Assembly: GCA_964515235.1 (NCBI GenBank)
Contig: CAZEVO010000001.1
Span: 1 to 64,000 of the forward strand
Origin: OPU3-GD-OMZ sp964515235
Lineage (GTDB): Bacteria; Pseudomonadota; Gammaproteobacteria; Methylococcales; Methylomonadaceae
Reading direction: 5' to 3'
DNA: 64,000 bases
Part shown: positions 43,915-51,579 of the stretch, piece after piece
Position numbering within the stretch: the first letter of the stretch is position 1
Layout: the number at the start of each line of letters is the position of its first letter
Made by a program: the position numbers and the translations under genes
Notes under the pieces: model-generated
Database searches by the model: none
What the model was told of the DNA's origin: nothing
What the model saw: the letters and a program-made list of their open reading frames with translations, nothing else

Positions 43915-44728
43915 TTTGACGTTGACAATGAAATATCGTCCGGCTCAGCGCGTTGATATGTCGCCGATTACATGTGATAAGTTAGACGGTCTAGAGTTGG
44001 CAGAGATAGCCGCTATTGAACTACAAAATGGTAAAAGAAAAATACGTGTTGATGAGTTATTCACCCTTTCAGGTTCGGATGTTTGGAATATACACATTGA
44101 TAACAGTTTTTCTAAATTAGATTATATTGGACATCAATTAGATGGTGGTAAAATCCGGGTCACGGGTGATGTGGGTGCCTATTTAGCGATGGAAATGCGG
44201 TCGGGTCAAGTTATGGTTTCAGGTAATACCGGCATTTATGCGGCGTGTCAGATGAAAAATGGACTTTTGCAAGTTGTGGGTGATGTGGGTGATTTCCTAG
44301 CGAGTGCGCTGGCAGGAAATAAAAAAGGTCTTCAAGGAGGAACGGTGATTGTTAGTGGTAACGCGGGTGACCGTGTTGGTGATCATATGCGACGTGGAAT
44401 GGTTCTGATTGAAGGCGACGTAGGAGATTATTGCGGTTCTAGAATGATAGCTGGAACTATTGCAGTGATGGGTGAAACGGGCCTAAATATTGGTTATGGT
44501 ATGCGACGAGGAACCTTGTTGTTGTGGCAGCAGCCAAAGGTTCCTGCAACTTTTGGCGACTGTGGAACGCATACCTTTTCATTCCTACCGATGTTATTTA
44601 GCGCGATGTCAAAATTTGACTCTAAGTTTTCGGATTCGTCAAAACATTTTAATCGTGTCCATCGGTATGGTGGGGATATAGCAGAAATCGGACAGGGTGA
44701 AATCTTAGTTCGGGTGGAGAGTGTTTAG
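43907..44728 (+). CDS. fhcC: Formyltransferase/hydrolase complex subunit C
   Basis: FhcC is a structural subunit with a right-handed beta-helix, related to archaeal FwdC and the C-terminal domain of glutamate synthase. The 273-residue product has repeated Gly-Asp/Gly-Asn turns at about 19-residue spacing: RVTGDVGAYLAMEMRSGQ, MVSGNTGIYAACQMKNG, VVGDVGDFLASALAG, IVSGNAGDRVGDHMRRG, LIEGDVGDYCGSRMIAG and VMGETGLNIGYGMRRG (about 85-205). It is the last gene of fhcBADC; the convergent purN-like gene ends six bases beyond. Confidence 0.95.
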   Translation: MTDLTLTMKYRPAQRVDMSPITCDKLDGLELAEIAAIELQNGKRKIRVDELFTLSGSDVWNIHIDNSFSKLDYIGHQLDGGKIRVTGDVGAYLAMEMRSGQVMVSGNTGIYAACQMKNGLLQVVGDVGDFLASALAGNKKGLQGGTVIVSGNAGDRVGDHMRRGMVLIEGDVGDYCGSRMIAGTIAVMGETGLNIGYGMRRGTLLLWQQPKVPATFGDCGTHTFSFLPMLFSAMSKFDSKFSDSSKHFNRVHRYGGDIAEIGQGEILVRVESV

Positions 44729-44734
44729 AATGGC

Positions 44735-45328
44735 CTAATGATTCTTTATGATTTGGCTAATGGATTCAATGTAAAGCATTGTCTCAATGGCTTGTACGCG
44801 TTGTCTCAGTGACTCAGTAGTATCATCGGGGTAAACGGGAACTTCTTTTTGAGCAATAATGGGGCCGTCATCATAAATTTCATTAATAAAGTGAATGCTT
44901 GCGCCGCTGACTTTTTCTTTTGCGTTGAGTACTGCTTGGTGCACACGATCACCATACATGCCCTGACCGCCATATTTAGGAAGTAAGGCGGGGTGAACAT
45001 TCAGTATTTTGTTTGAGAAGTATTGAAGTGTTTGCGATTTTATACGCTTCATATAGCCAGATAAAATGACGTAGTCTGTTTTAGCGGCGATGAGGGCGTT
45101 TTTAATTGCTATGTCCTCTTGTTCGCCATCAGGGTGAATTGAGCTATTGATGCAGGTAATTCTTATTTTATTTTCGCAGCACCATTGAAAAATAGCAGAA
45201 TGTTGGTTATTGGTAATAACCAGGCCGATGTCAGCATTTAATGACTTGTTCTGTATTGCTCGGATAATCTCTTTTGCAGCCGACCCTCCGTGAGAAGCGA
45301 GAAAGCTGAGCGTAGGTTTTTTAGTCAC
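44735..45328 (-). CDS. purN: PurN-like phosphoribosylglycinamide formyltransferase
   Basis: PurN formylates glycinamide ribonucleotide with 10-formyltetrahydrofolate in purine synthesis. The 197-residue product has the core of the family: FLASHGGSAAKEIIRAI near 9-25 (substrate loop), VITNNQHSA near 37, DYVILSGYMKRI near 85-96, the catalytic Asn-His in ILNVHPALLPKYGGQGMYGD near 109-128, and SGASIHFINEIYDDGPIIAQ near 142-161 with the aspartate. The 'KYGGQGMYG' form differs from the enterobacterial 'YPGLHTH' region, as in some other phyla, so a different formyl-transfer role is possible. It is encoded alone, tail to tail with fhcC. Confidence 0.82.
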   Translation of the reverse strand: MTKKPTLSFLASHGGSAAKEIIRAIQNKSLNADIGLVITNNQHSAIFQWCCENKIRITCINSSIHPDGEQEDIAIKNALIAAKTDYVILSGYMKRIKSQTLQYFSNKILNVHPALLPKYGGQGMYGDRVHQAVLNAKEKVSGASIHFINEIYDDGPIIAQKEVPVYPDDTTESLRQRVQAIETMLYIESISQIIKNH

Positions 45329-45410
45329 AATGGGTGTTGTATTGGTTAGGTCAATTAACTGGAAAGAGGTAAGCTGTTCCGGTTTCGTCTATTTTGATTG
45401 TTGTGCGAGG

Positions 45411-45441
45411 ACCCTAAGGCTACGTGAGTAAGCCTTAGGGT
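45411..45441. repeat. Perfect 11-bp inverted repeat between purN-like and fae-like genes
   Basis: ACCCTAAGGCT (45411-45421) is repeated inverted as AGCCTTAGGGT (45431-45441) with a 9-base loop. On the plus strand only TTTT follows, and on the minus strand, downstream of the fae-like gene, no T run follows. It could be a weak terminator, an mRNA 3'-end stabiliser for the fae-like transcript, or a protein-binding site. Confidence 0.6.
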
Positions 45442-45464
45442 TTTCAGGCTGTTTTTAACTGAAA

Positions 45465-46013
45465 TTAGATTTTACCGTCAAGTCCCATTTGGAAATATTT
45501 ATGGGTAATGCTATCTTGGTTTTCCAGTAGCCAGTCAATGCTAGGTTGATGGTTCATAGCTTTATGAATAGCTTGGGCTGTAGCTTTGCGGTGAATATCA
45601 AAAAGAATTTGATGGTCAAGATTATCATCTTTAGCAACGCTGGGGTTTAGCCATACGGAAACAATAACACCTAAGTCATTTGCTTTTTCTTTTGGGATAT
45701 CACCGGCTCTTACAGCATCTAAAACCCCGTTTGCAATGGCAGCTTGGACAGTACCCATCAGGATATTGGTATAGCGATTATCCTTAACAGTTACTTTGCT
45801 TACCATTAATGTAACGGGCCGGACTTGTATGTCAGTATTTAAAATTGCAAAAACGCGTGAATGCCCTTTAACCTGATCTCCTGTTAAGGTTGCTAAAGCT
45901 GTACCCACTGGACCATCTAGTTCGCCAATAATGATTTCAGGTTCTGCTGCTGTTCCCGGAGGACCGCCAGCGACTAAGGATTCACCGGTCCGTAATACAA
46001 TTCTTTCACTCAT
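45465..46013 (-). CDS. Fae-like protein (formaldehyde-activating enzyme family) lacking the catalytic histidine
   Basis: The 182-residue product is clearly in the Fae family: GESLVAGG near residues 10-17, IIIGELDGPVGTALA (27-41), PVTLMVSKVTVKDNRYTNIL near 66-85, MGTVQAAIANGVLDAVRAG near 86-104 and GVIVSVWLNPSVAKDD near 113-128. True Fae condenses formaldehyde with tetrahydromethanopterin using a histidine (His17 in Methylobacterium, in AHIDLIIG). Here the matching stretch is AEPEIIIG, with Glu24/Pro25 in its place. It is therefore probably a paralogue with a different role, such as pterin binding or formaldehyde sensing. A GGAG sits seven bases before the ATG. It diverges from the radical SAM gene. 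Confidence 0.88.
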   Translation of the reverse strand: MSERIVLRTGESLVAGGPPGTAAEPEIIIGELDGPVGTALATLTGDQVKGHSRVFAILNTDIQVRPVTLMVSKVTVKDNRYTNILMGTVQAAIANGVLDAVRAGDIPKEKANDLGVIVSVWLNPSVAKDDNLDHQILFDIHRKATAQAIHKAMNHQPSIDWLLENQDSITHKYFQMGLDGKI

Positions 46014-46109
46014 ACTGTTTCTCCAAAAAATAAGATCATTAAAAAATGTTTTTGATTAGTAAAATAAGCGAATAGAATATCATATTTGCGAGCTATTTTT
46101 ATTTGCTTT

Positions 46110-46961
46110 ATGGGGACAAAGTTAACAATTCGGGATCATAGTCGTGATGTAGCAGGATTGACTTATGTTTATCCAGTTTTGTCGAGGCGAGCTGGGGGCA
46201 TTTCTGTGGGCATTAATTTTAATGTAAACAATGCCTGTAACTGGCGTTGTGTTTACTGTCAGGTTCCGGATTTAGCTCTTGGGAGTGCTCCTGAAGTCGA
46301 TTTATTGAAATTAAGAGATGAGTTGTGTTTTTTTTTAGATTATGTCGATTCAGGGCGTTTTTATAAAGATTTTTCTATTGATATTGAATATCAGCAGATT
46401 AAAGATATATCGATCTCAGGGAATGGTGAGCCTACTAGTCTTGATTGTTTTTATGAAGCGATTAAAGTCATCCAAGAGGTTTTGGAAGGTACGGATAGAA
46501 TGGGTTTGATGGACTTAGTATTAATTACTAATGGGAGCTTGCTGCATAGGAAACGGGTTAGACAAGGGTTGGCGGTCTGGGGAGCACTAGGCGGACGTGT
46601 TTGGTTTAAGGTCGATAGTGCAAGTTTAGCAGGGCGTGATTTGATTAATAACACGTTGATAACAACTGAAAGGGTGATTGAGAATATACAGTTTGCTGCT
46701 CAATATTGTGAACTCTGGTTGCAAACGTGTTTGTTCAATTATGAGGAAAAAATAAACTGTGAAGATGAGATGAGAACTTACCACCTGTTTTTGCAAGGTA
46801 TACGAGAAAAAGTGGCGATACAAGGTGTCTATTTATACACTGTGGCGCGACCTTCTTTGCAACCAGAGGCGTTATTGATTTCACCAATGCAGGACTATCA
46901 GTTAGATCGAATAGCAGAGAGCATAAGACGGTTAGGGTTTAAAGTTCAAGTCAGCTATTGA
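46110..46961 (+). CDS. Radical SAM protein (COG0731-like)
   Basis: The ~283-residue product has the radical SAM [4Fe-4S] motif CNWRCVYCQ (CX3CX2C) near residue 44, preceded by GISVGINFNVNNA, and the glycine motif ISISGNGEPTSLDCFYEAI near 95-113. These two signatures resemble the wyosine-synthase-like group COG0731. No second cluster motif is obvious in the C-terminal part. Substrate is unknown. An in-frame TTG at 46086 would add eight residues; no Shine-Dalgarno sequence supports either start clearly. It diverges from the fae-like gene with about 96 bases between starts, and its end overlaps the convergent CPBP gene by 11 bases. Confidence 0.8.
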   Translation: MGTKLTIRDHSRDVAGLTYVYPVLSRRAGGISVGINFNVNNACNWRCVYCQVPDLALGSAPEVDLLKLRDELCFFLDYVDSGRFYKDFSIDIEYQQIKDISISGNGEPTSLDCFYEAIKVIQEVLEGTDRMGLMDLVLITNGSLLHRKRVRQGLAVWGALGGRVWFKVDSASLAGRDLINNTLITTERVIENIQFAAQYCELWLQTCLFNYEEKINCEDEMRTYHLFLQGIREKVAIQGVYLYTVARPSLQPEALLISPMQDYQLDRIAESIRRLGFKVQVSY

Positions 46962-47838
46962 TGGGCCTGTTCTTATAGTAAGTGTAGATTAGGAAAAATG
47001 CGGTAATGGTTGTTAGCCAGATAGTGACCATAGGGCCGATCACGCCATCATAATTACTGACCATAAAATACCAATCAGAGTCAGGATTTCGATTTAAGAA
47101 AGCCGAGTTGCACTTAATAAGAAAGACCCAGCCAGCATGGATGCCAATGCATAAACCTAGACTCATAGGGAAAAGGGTTCGTAATATGGCAAGAAATACA
47201 CCTACGCTCATCAGAGCAATAAATGCAGACAGGTTTTCAGGATTGGTGAGTTGAGTAAGGGCGTCTGTTATGAGGTAGTAACTACTGTAGAGACTGGCCT
47301 CATCGGCAGGTATTTCTGTTTTACTTTTGAGGAAATGTAGTCCGGCATAATAAAAGGCACTAAGAAAAATTGCCAATTGGGTTCCGTTTACGCGTTTAAG
47401 ACTGGTAAGTAAAATTCCTCGGAACAATGCTTCTTCTGGGACGGAAATAAGAAATGAGATAAGTAGGATTTTAAGTATCTTTTGGGTTGCTGTAGCAAGT
47501 GTAAAGTGATAGTTTTCATCAAAAACCCAGATGTTGAGGTGGTAAAAGGTCAGGAATAAAGGGGTTAGGATGGTAATGCCAATCAGTAATCCTACTATTA
47601 TTTGTAATGAAAAAATTTTCTTGTGAGAGATGCCTAAGTCAGTCTTTGACAATTTTAGCCAATACATCATGGGGAAAATGCTGAGAATTAACAAAATTAA
47701 TGCAGTTTTGCTAATGAGTTTTCTCAAAGGAATAGCGCCATCAATAGCGATAAATAAGAAATAACCAAGAAACCCTGAAAAAACAATTGCAATTGTTAAT
47801 ATCGCGAGAGGGGTGAGGGCAGAAAAGAGTTTTTTCAT
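46951..47838 (-). CDS. CPBP-family intramembrane protease (CAAX protease/bacteriocin-processing type)
   Basis: The 295-residue product has about eight transmembrane helices and the three motifs of the CPBP (ABI) family: VPEEALFRGILL near residue 136-147 (EExxxR), SAFYYAGLHFL near 160-170 (FxxxH), and CIGIHAGWVFL near 240-250 (HxxxB). Family members cleave within the membrane or serve as immunity-type factors; the substrate here is unknown. It is not close to a bacteriocin or exosortase gene. It converges on the radical SAM gene, with an 11-base overlap, and its start lies about 70 bases from tRNA-Leu. Confidence 0.87.
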   Translation of the reverse strand: MKKLFSALTPLAILTIAIVFSGFLGYFLFIAIDGAIPLRKLISKTALILLILSIFPMMYWLKLSKTDLGISHKKIFSLQIIVGLLIGITILTPLFLTFYHLNIWVFDENYHFTLATATQKILKILLISFLISVPEEALFRGILLTSLKRVNGTQLAIFLSAFYYAGLHFLKSKTEIPADEASLYSSYYLITDALTQLTNPENLSAFIALMSVGVFLAILRTLFPMSLGLCIGIHAGWVFLIKCNSAFLNRNPDSDWYFMVSNYDGVIGPMVTIWLTTITAFFLIYTYYKNRPINS

Positions 47839-47859
47839 AAACTGATCAAATATTTTTTA

Positions 47860-47889
47860 TTGTTAGGTCAGGGGATTTTAAGTTATAAT
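47860..47889 (+). promoter_or_regulatory. Sigma-70-type promoter of tRNA-Leu
   Basis: TTGTTA (47860-47865) and TATAAT (47884-47889) are 18 bases apart, and the -10 ends 17 bases before the tRNA. The perfect -10 and sensible spacing support the call; the tRNA and possibly tig are served. Confidence 0.65.
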
Positions 47890-47906
47890 TCCCTGATAAT
47901 TCAAAT

Positions 47907-47990
47907 GCGAATGTGGCGGAATTGGTAGACGCGCTGGTTTTAGGTACCAGTATCTTTGATGTGAGAGTTCGAGTCTCTCCATTCGCACCA
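47907..47990 (+). tRNA. tRNA-Leu (anticodon UAG)
   Basis: The acceptor arms GCGAATG (47907-47913) and CATTCGC (47980-47986) pair fully, followed by A and an encoded CCA. The anticodon stem CTGGT/ACCAG encloses the loop TTTAGGT, giving anticodon TAG for CUA codons. A variable arm (TATCTTTGATG) and the GTTCGAGTC T-loop region fit a class II leucine tRNA. The total of 84 bases is normal. Confidence 0.95.
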
Positions 47991-48120
47991 TACTTTAATA
48001 CTCTAATGGATGTTGGTTTGACCCTTCTATAACTTGATTCAGTTTCTTTTAAGTTGTCAGCAGAACATCATCAGACCCAATCTATATTTTATATCCCCGT
48101 AAATTTATTGAGGTAAATAA

Positions 48121-49446
48121 ATGCAAATTTCTGTTGAGAAAGTTTCTGATTTGAGCAGAAAAATGACTGTTCGTGTATCCGAAGAAATTATTCAAGAAAA
48201 GATGGATGCTCGGCTTAAGACATTGGCTAAAGACGTTAAGTTAGATGGTTTTAGACCCGGTAAAGTGCCTTTTCATGTCGTAAAGAAAATGTTTAGTGAA
48301 AGAGTAAGGGGTGAAATAACTGGTGAGTTGATTGAGTCATCCTATTATGAGGCGTTACAGAGTGAAAGTTTAAAACCAGCAGGGCCACCGCATATTCTAC
48401 CCGGTGAGAATCAAGAAAAAGATAATGGTTTTGAATATACTGCAGATTTTGAAATCATGCCGCAAGTTGATTTAGATGGAATAGATAACATTGAAGTTCA
48501 ACGACCTCTTTGTAGTGTGCAAGCAGAAAATATTGAAAAAACAATTGAAACCTTGCGCCACAACAAAAAAGAATGGAATGCAGTAGAGCGTAATAGCCAA
48601 GTGACTGACCGTTTAACGTTTCATTTTTCTGGTGTTTGTGACGATAAGAACTTTACAGATGGAAAGGTTGAGAGTTATCAGTTGGAATTAGGAACCAATC
48701 AAATGATTCCAGGCTTTGAAGATGAGTTATTGGGTTTAGGCGCTGGGCAGCATAAAACGTTTGATATCGTATTTCCTGAAGAGTACGGTAATACTGATTT
48801 AGCGGGGAAAACAGCTACATTTGATGTTGAGGTTGTTCTTGTGGAAGAGGTGCATTTGCCTATTGTGGATGAAGATTTTATTAAGTCCTTTGGTAGTACA
48901 GCGGACGATATTGATTCATTTAAGGGCGAAGTGAAATCAAATTTGGAAATTGAATTAGGTCAGGCGATTAAACGGCGAGTTAAAAATCAGGTCATGGATT
49001 CCTTGTTTGATAAATTTTCTATTAATTTACCCGATGTATTGATTGATCAGGAAATAGAAATGCTCAAACAACCTTATAAGGAAAATGCTAAACGCCAAAA
49101 TCAGGTTGTGAATGATAGTGATTTGCCGCGTGAAATGTTTGAAGAGCAAGCTAAACGCAGGGTAACATTAGGGCTCGTATTGGCTGAAATTATTCAAGAA
49201 AATGCTATTAAAGTGGATGCTGCGCGAGTACGTCAAGAAATTGAAGTGATGGCCAATACTTATGAAAAACCGGATGATGTGGTAAATTGGTATTATGCAG
49301 ACAAAAAACGTTTGGATGATGTCGAGAAGATGATTCTTGAAGAACAGGTGATAGACTGGGTCATTGATAAAAATAATGTGGTTGAAATAGATGTTGCATT
49401 TGATGATTTAATGACGCCAGATAATTCAGGGGTTGTAAATGGCTAA
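48121..49446 (+). CDS. tig: Trigger factor
   Basis: Trigger factor binds the ribosome exit tunnel and helps new proteins fold. The 441-residue product has the N-terminal ribosome-binding domain with the signature GFRPGKVPFHVVKKMF near residues 43-58, the PPIase domain (about 150-245; FELGTNQ-like LELGTNQMIPGFEDELLG near 190-207) and a C-terminal chaperone domain. Length matches the E. coli protein (432). A GAGG lies nine bases before the ATG. The end overlaps clpP by eight bases. The tig-clpP-clpX-lon order is conserved across Gammaproteobacteria. Confidence 0.97.
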   Translation: MQISVEKVSDLSRKMTVRVSEEIIQEKMDARLKTLAKDVKLDGFRPGKVPFHVVKKMFSERVRGEITGELIESSYYEALQSESLKPAGPPHILPGENQEKDNGFEYTADFEIMPQVDLDGIDNIEVQRPLCSVQAENIEKTIETLRHNKKEWNAVERNSQVTDRLTFHFSGVCDDKNFTDGKVESYQLELGTNQMIPGFEDELLGLGAGQHKTFDIVFPEEYGNTDLAGKTATFDVEVVLVEEVHLPIVDEDFIKSFGSTADDIDSFKGEVKSNLEIELGQAIKRRVKNQVMDSLFDKFSINLPDVLIDQEIEMLKQPYKENAKRQNQVVNDSDLPREMFEEQAKRRVTLGLVLAEIIQENAIKVDAARVRQEIEVMANTYEKPDDVVNWYYADKKRLDDVEKMILEEQVIDWVIDKNNVVEIDVAFDDLMTPDNSGVVNG

Positions 49447-50077
49447 CTTTAATGAAAGCGCTTTGACTATGACCAATAGTGGATTAGTTCCAATGGTTAT
49501 CGAGCAAACGGCTCGAGGAGAGCGTTCTTTTGATATTTACTCGCGATTATTGAAAGAGCGGGTTATTTTTTTGGTTGGTCAAGTTGAAGATCATATGGCT
49601 AATTTGATCGTTGCCCAACTACTTTTCTTAGAATCAGAAAATCCTGATAAAGATATACATTTATACATTAACTCTCCGGGGGGATCAGTTTCTGCTGGAT
49701 TGGCAATTTATGACACCATGCAATTTATTAAGCCAGATGTTTCTACGATGTGCATTGGGCAAGCAGCTAGTATGGGAGCCTTGTTACTTACCGGCGGTGC
49801 TAAAGGTAAGCGTTTTTGTTTGCCTCACTCTAGAATGATGATTCATCAGCCATTAGGTGGTTTTCAAGGGCAGGCGTCGGATATTGATATTCATGCCAAA
49901 GAAATTATTTTAGTTCGGGATCGTCTTAATCGAATTATGGCAGAACATACAGGGCAATCAATGAAGAAAATCCAGAAAGATACGGATAGAGATAATTTTA
50001 TGAGTGGGGCTGATGCGGTGAATTTTGGCTTGATTGATCAGGTCTTAATTAGTCGGGAAACAACGTCTGATAAGTGA
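49439..50077 (+). CDS. clpP: ATP-dependent Clp protease proteolytic subunit
   Basis: ClpP forms the two-ring chamber that degrades proteins unfolded by ClpX or ClpA. The 212-residue product has the catalytic serine in GQAASMGALLL near residue 111, the histidine in RMMIHQPLGGFQ near 136, and the aspartate near 185 (TDRDNF). The N-terminal propeptide is followed by the mature start SGLVPMVIEQTARGERSFDI. The start at 49439 overlaps tig; an internal ATG at residue 11 is a possible alternative. It is followed by clpX after 77 bases. Confidence 0.97.
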   Translation: MANFNESALTMTNSGLVPMVIEQTARGERSFDIYSRLLKERVIFLVGQVEDHMANLIVAQLLFLESENPDKDIHLYINSPGGSVSAGLAIYDTMQFIKPDVSTMCIGQAASMGALLLTGGAKGKRFCLPHSRMMIHQPLGGFQGQASDIDIHAKEIILVRDRLNRIMAEHTGQSMKKIQKDTDRDNFMSGADAVNFGLIDQVLISRETTSDK

Positions 50078-50154
50078 ATGTTCTTATTTTGTTTTAAATT
50101 GATTAACATTTAACGCAAGAGTAATCTGATAAATTAGGTTTCAGAGGATTTTAA

Positions 50155-51429
50155 ATGAGTGATGATAAGCGTAGTGTAGATGATGATAAGTTACTGTATT
50201 GTTCTTTTTGCGGTAAGAGTCAGCATGAGGTTAGGAAGTTAATTGCGGGCCCATCTGTCTATGTATGTGATGAATGTGTAGAGCTTTGTAATGATATTAT
50301 TCGTGAAGAACTGCAGGAGGAGCCAGGTTCTGAGAAAACCGACCTCCCAACACCGAAAGAGATTAATCAGGTTTTAGATGAGTATGTGATCGGTCAAAAT
50401 AGTGCTAAGAAGATTTTGGCTGTTGCCGTGTATAATCATTACAAACGCCTTAATAATAACCCACAGAAAGACGATGTGGAGTTAGCTAAAAGCAATATTT
50501 TATTGATTGGGCCAACCGGATCAGGAAAGACCTTGTTGGCTGAGACGTTGGCGAAATTGTTAGATGTCCCTTTTACTATTGCGGATGCGACAACTTTAAC
50601 AGAAGCTGGTTATGTCGGTGAAGATGTAGAAAATATTATTCAGAAAGTACTACAGAATTGTGATTATGATGTTGAGAAAGCGGCATCAGGAATTGTTTAT
50701 ATTGATGAGATAGATAAAATCTCCAGAAAATCTGATAACCCGTCTTTAACGCGTGATGTTTCAGGTGAAGGGGTTCAGCAGGCCTTATTGAAACTGATTG
50801 AAGGTACTGTTGCGTCTGTTCCACCGCAAGGGGGGCGAAAACATCCACAGCAAGAGTTTTTACAAGTAAATACCCGTAATATGTTATTTATTGTGGGTGG
50901 TGCTTTTGCTGGTTTGGATAAAGTTATTAAAGATCGGACAGAGAAAAGTGGAATTGGTTTTTCTGTCGATGTGAAAAGTAAATTAGACAGCAGCAATGTG
51001 GGTGAAACCTTTGCGAAAGTTGAGTCGGAAGATTTAATTAAGTATGGTCTGATTCCGGAGTTTATTGGGCGATTACCTATTGTAGCATCTCTTGAAGAAT
51101 TAGATGAGGAGGCACTTATTAAAATTTTAACAGAGCCTAAAAATTCATTGATTAAACAGTACCAATTACTTTTTGATATGGAAGGTGTTGAGTTGGAATT
51201 TAGAGATGATTCATTGTTGGCAATAGCTAAAAAATCTACGCAAAGGAAAACAGGTGCAAGAGGACTAAGAACCATTGTGGAATCAGTGCTTTTAGATACG
51301 ATGTATGAAATACCTTCAGCTGAAGGTGTTACTAAGGTTGTTATTGATGCTTCTGTGATCGAAGGTGAAAACTCACCTTATTTGGTTTATGAAAATGATT
51401 CTTTAGCTGTATCTGGCGCAGATTCTTGA
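50155..51429 (+). CDS. clpX: ATP-dependent Clp protease ATP-binding subunit ClpX
   Basis: ClpX recognises tagged proteins, unfolds them and feeds them to ClpP. The 424-residue product has the N-terminal zinc-binding domain (CSFCGKSQHEV and VYVCDECVELC, residues 15-46), Walker A in GPTGSGKTLLAETLA near 121-135, Walker B IVYIDEIDKISR near 180-191, the pore-loop GYVGEDV near 151, the IGF loop for ClpP binding (KSGIGFSVDV near 262-272), and the sensor/RKTGARGLR motif near 364-372. All parts are intact. Confidence 0.98.
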   Translation: MSDDKRSVDDDKLLYCSFCGKSQHEVRKLIAGPSVYVCDECVELCNDIIREELQEEPGSEKTDLPTPKEINQVLDEYVIGQNSAKKILAVAVYNHYKRLNNNPQKDDVELAKSNILLIGPTGSGKTLLAETLAKLLDVPFTIADATTLTEAGYVGEDVENIIQKVLQNCDYDVEKAASGIVYIDEIDKISRKSDNPSLTRDVSGEGVQQALLKLIEGTVASVPPQGGRKHPQQEFLQVNTRNMLFIVGGAFAGLDKVIKDRTEKSGIGFSVDVKSKLDSSNVGETFAKVESEDLIKYGLIPEFIGRLPIVASLEELDEEALIKILTEPKNSLIKQYQLLFDMEGVELEFRDDSLLAIAKKSTQRKTGARGLRTIVESVLLDTMYEIPSAEGVTKVVIDASVIEGENSPYLVYENDSLAVSGADS

Positions 51430-51500
51430 GACGTTGTATTGTTAAGTGAGTATAAATAGTTGATAACGTATCGGGTTAGGTATGGTTATTTGATCAAGTG

Positions 51501-51528
51501 CTTGTTATTTTGAAGTTCGACACCATAA
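51501..51528 (+). promoter_or_regulatory. Possible heat-shock (sigma-32-type) promoter of lon
   Basis: CTTGTTA (51501-51507) and CACCATAA (51521-51528) are 13 bases apart and lie about 50 bases before the lon start. They resemble the sigma-32 elements CTTGAAA and CCCCATnT, with a few mismatches. lon is heat-shock controlled in many Gammaproteobacteria, which makes the match more plausible. This is inference from pattern. Confidence 0.4.
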
Positions 51529-51579
51529 TTAGTTGCAGATTGCGTAAGCAATTGTACTGAATTACTAGAAGGTTACGCC

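Noticed and set aside
47991..48120. 130-base gap between tRNA-Leu and tig as a possible small RNA
   Set aside because: No stable hairpin, terminator or known RNA motif is visible; it is most simply the tig leader.
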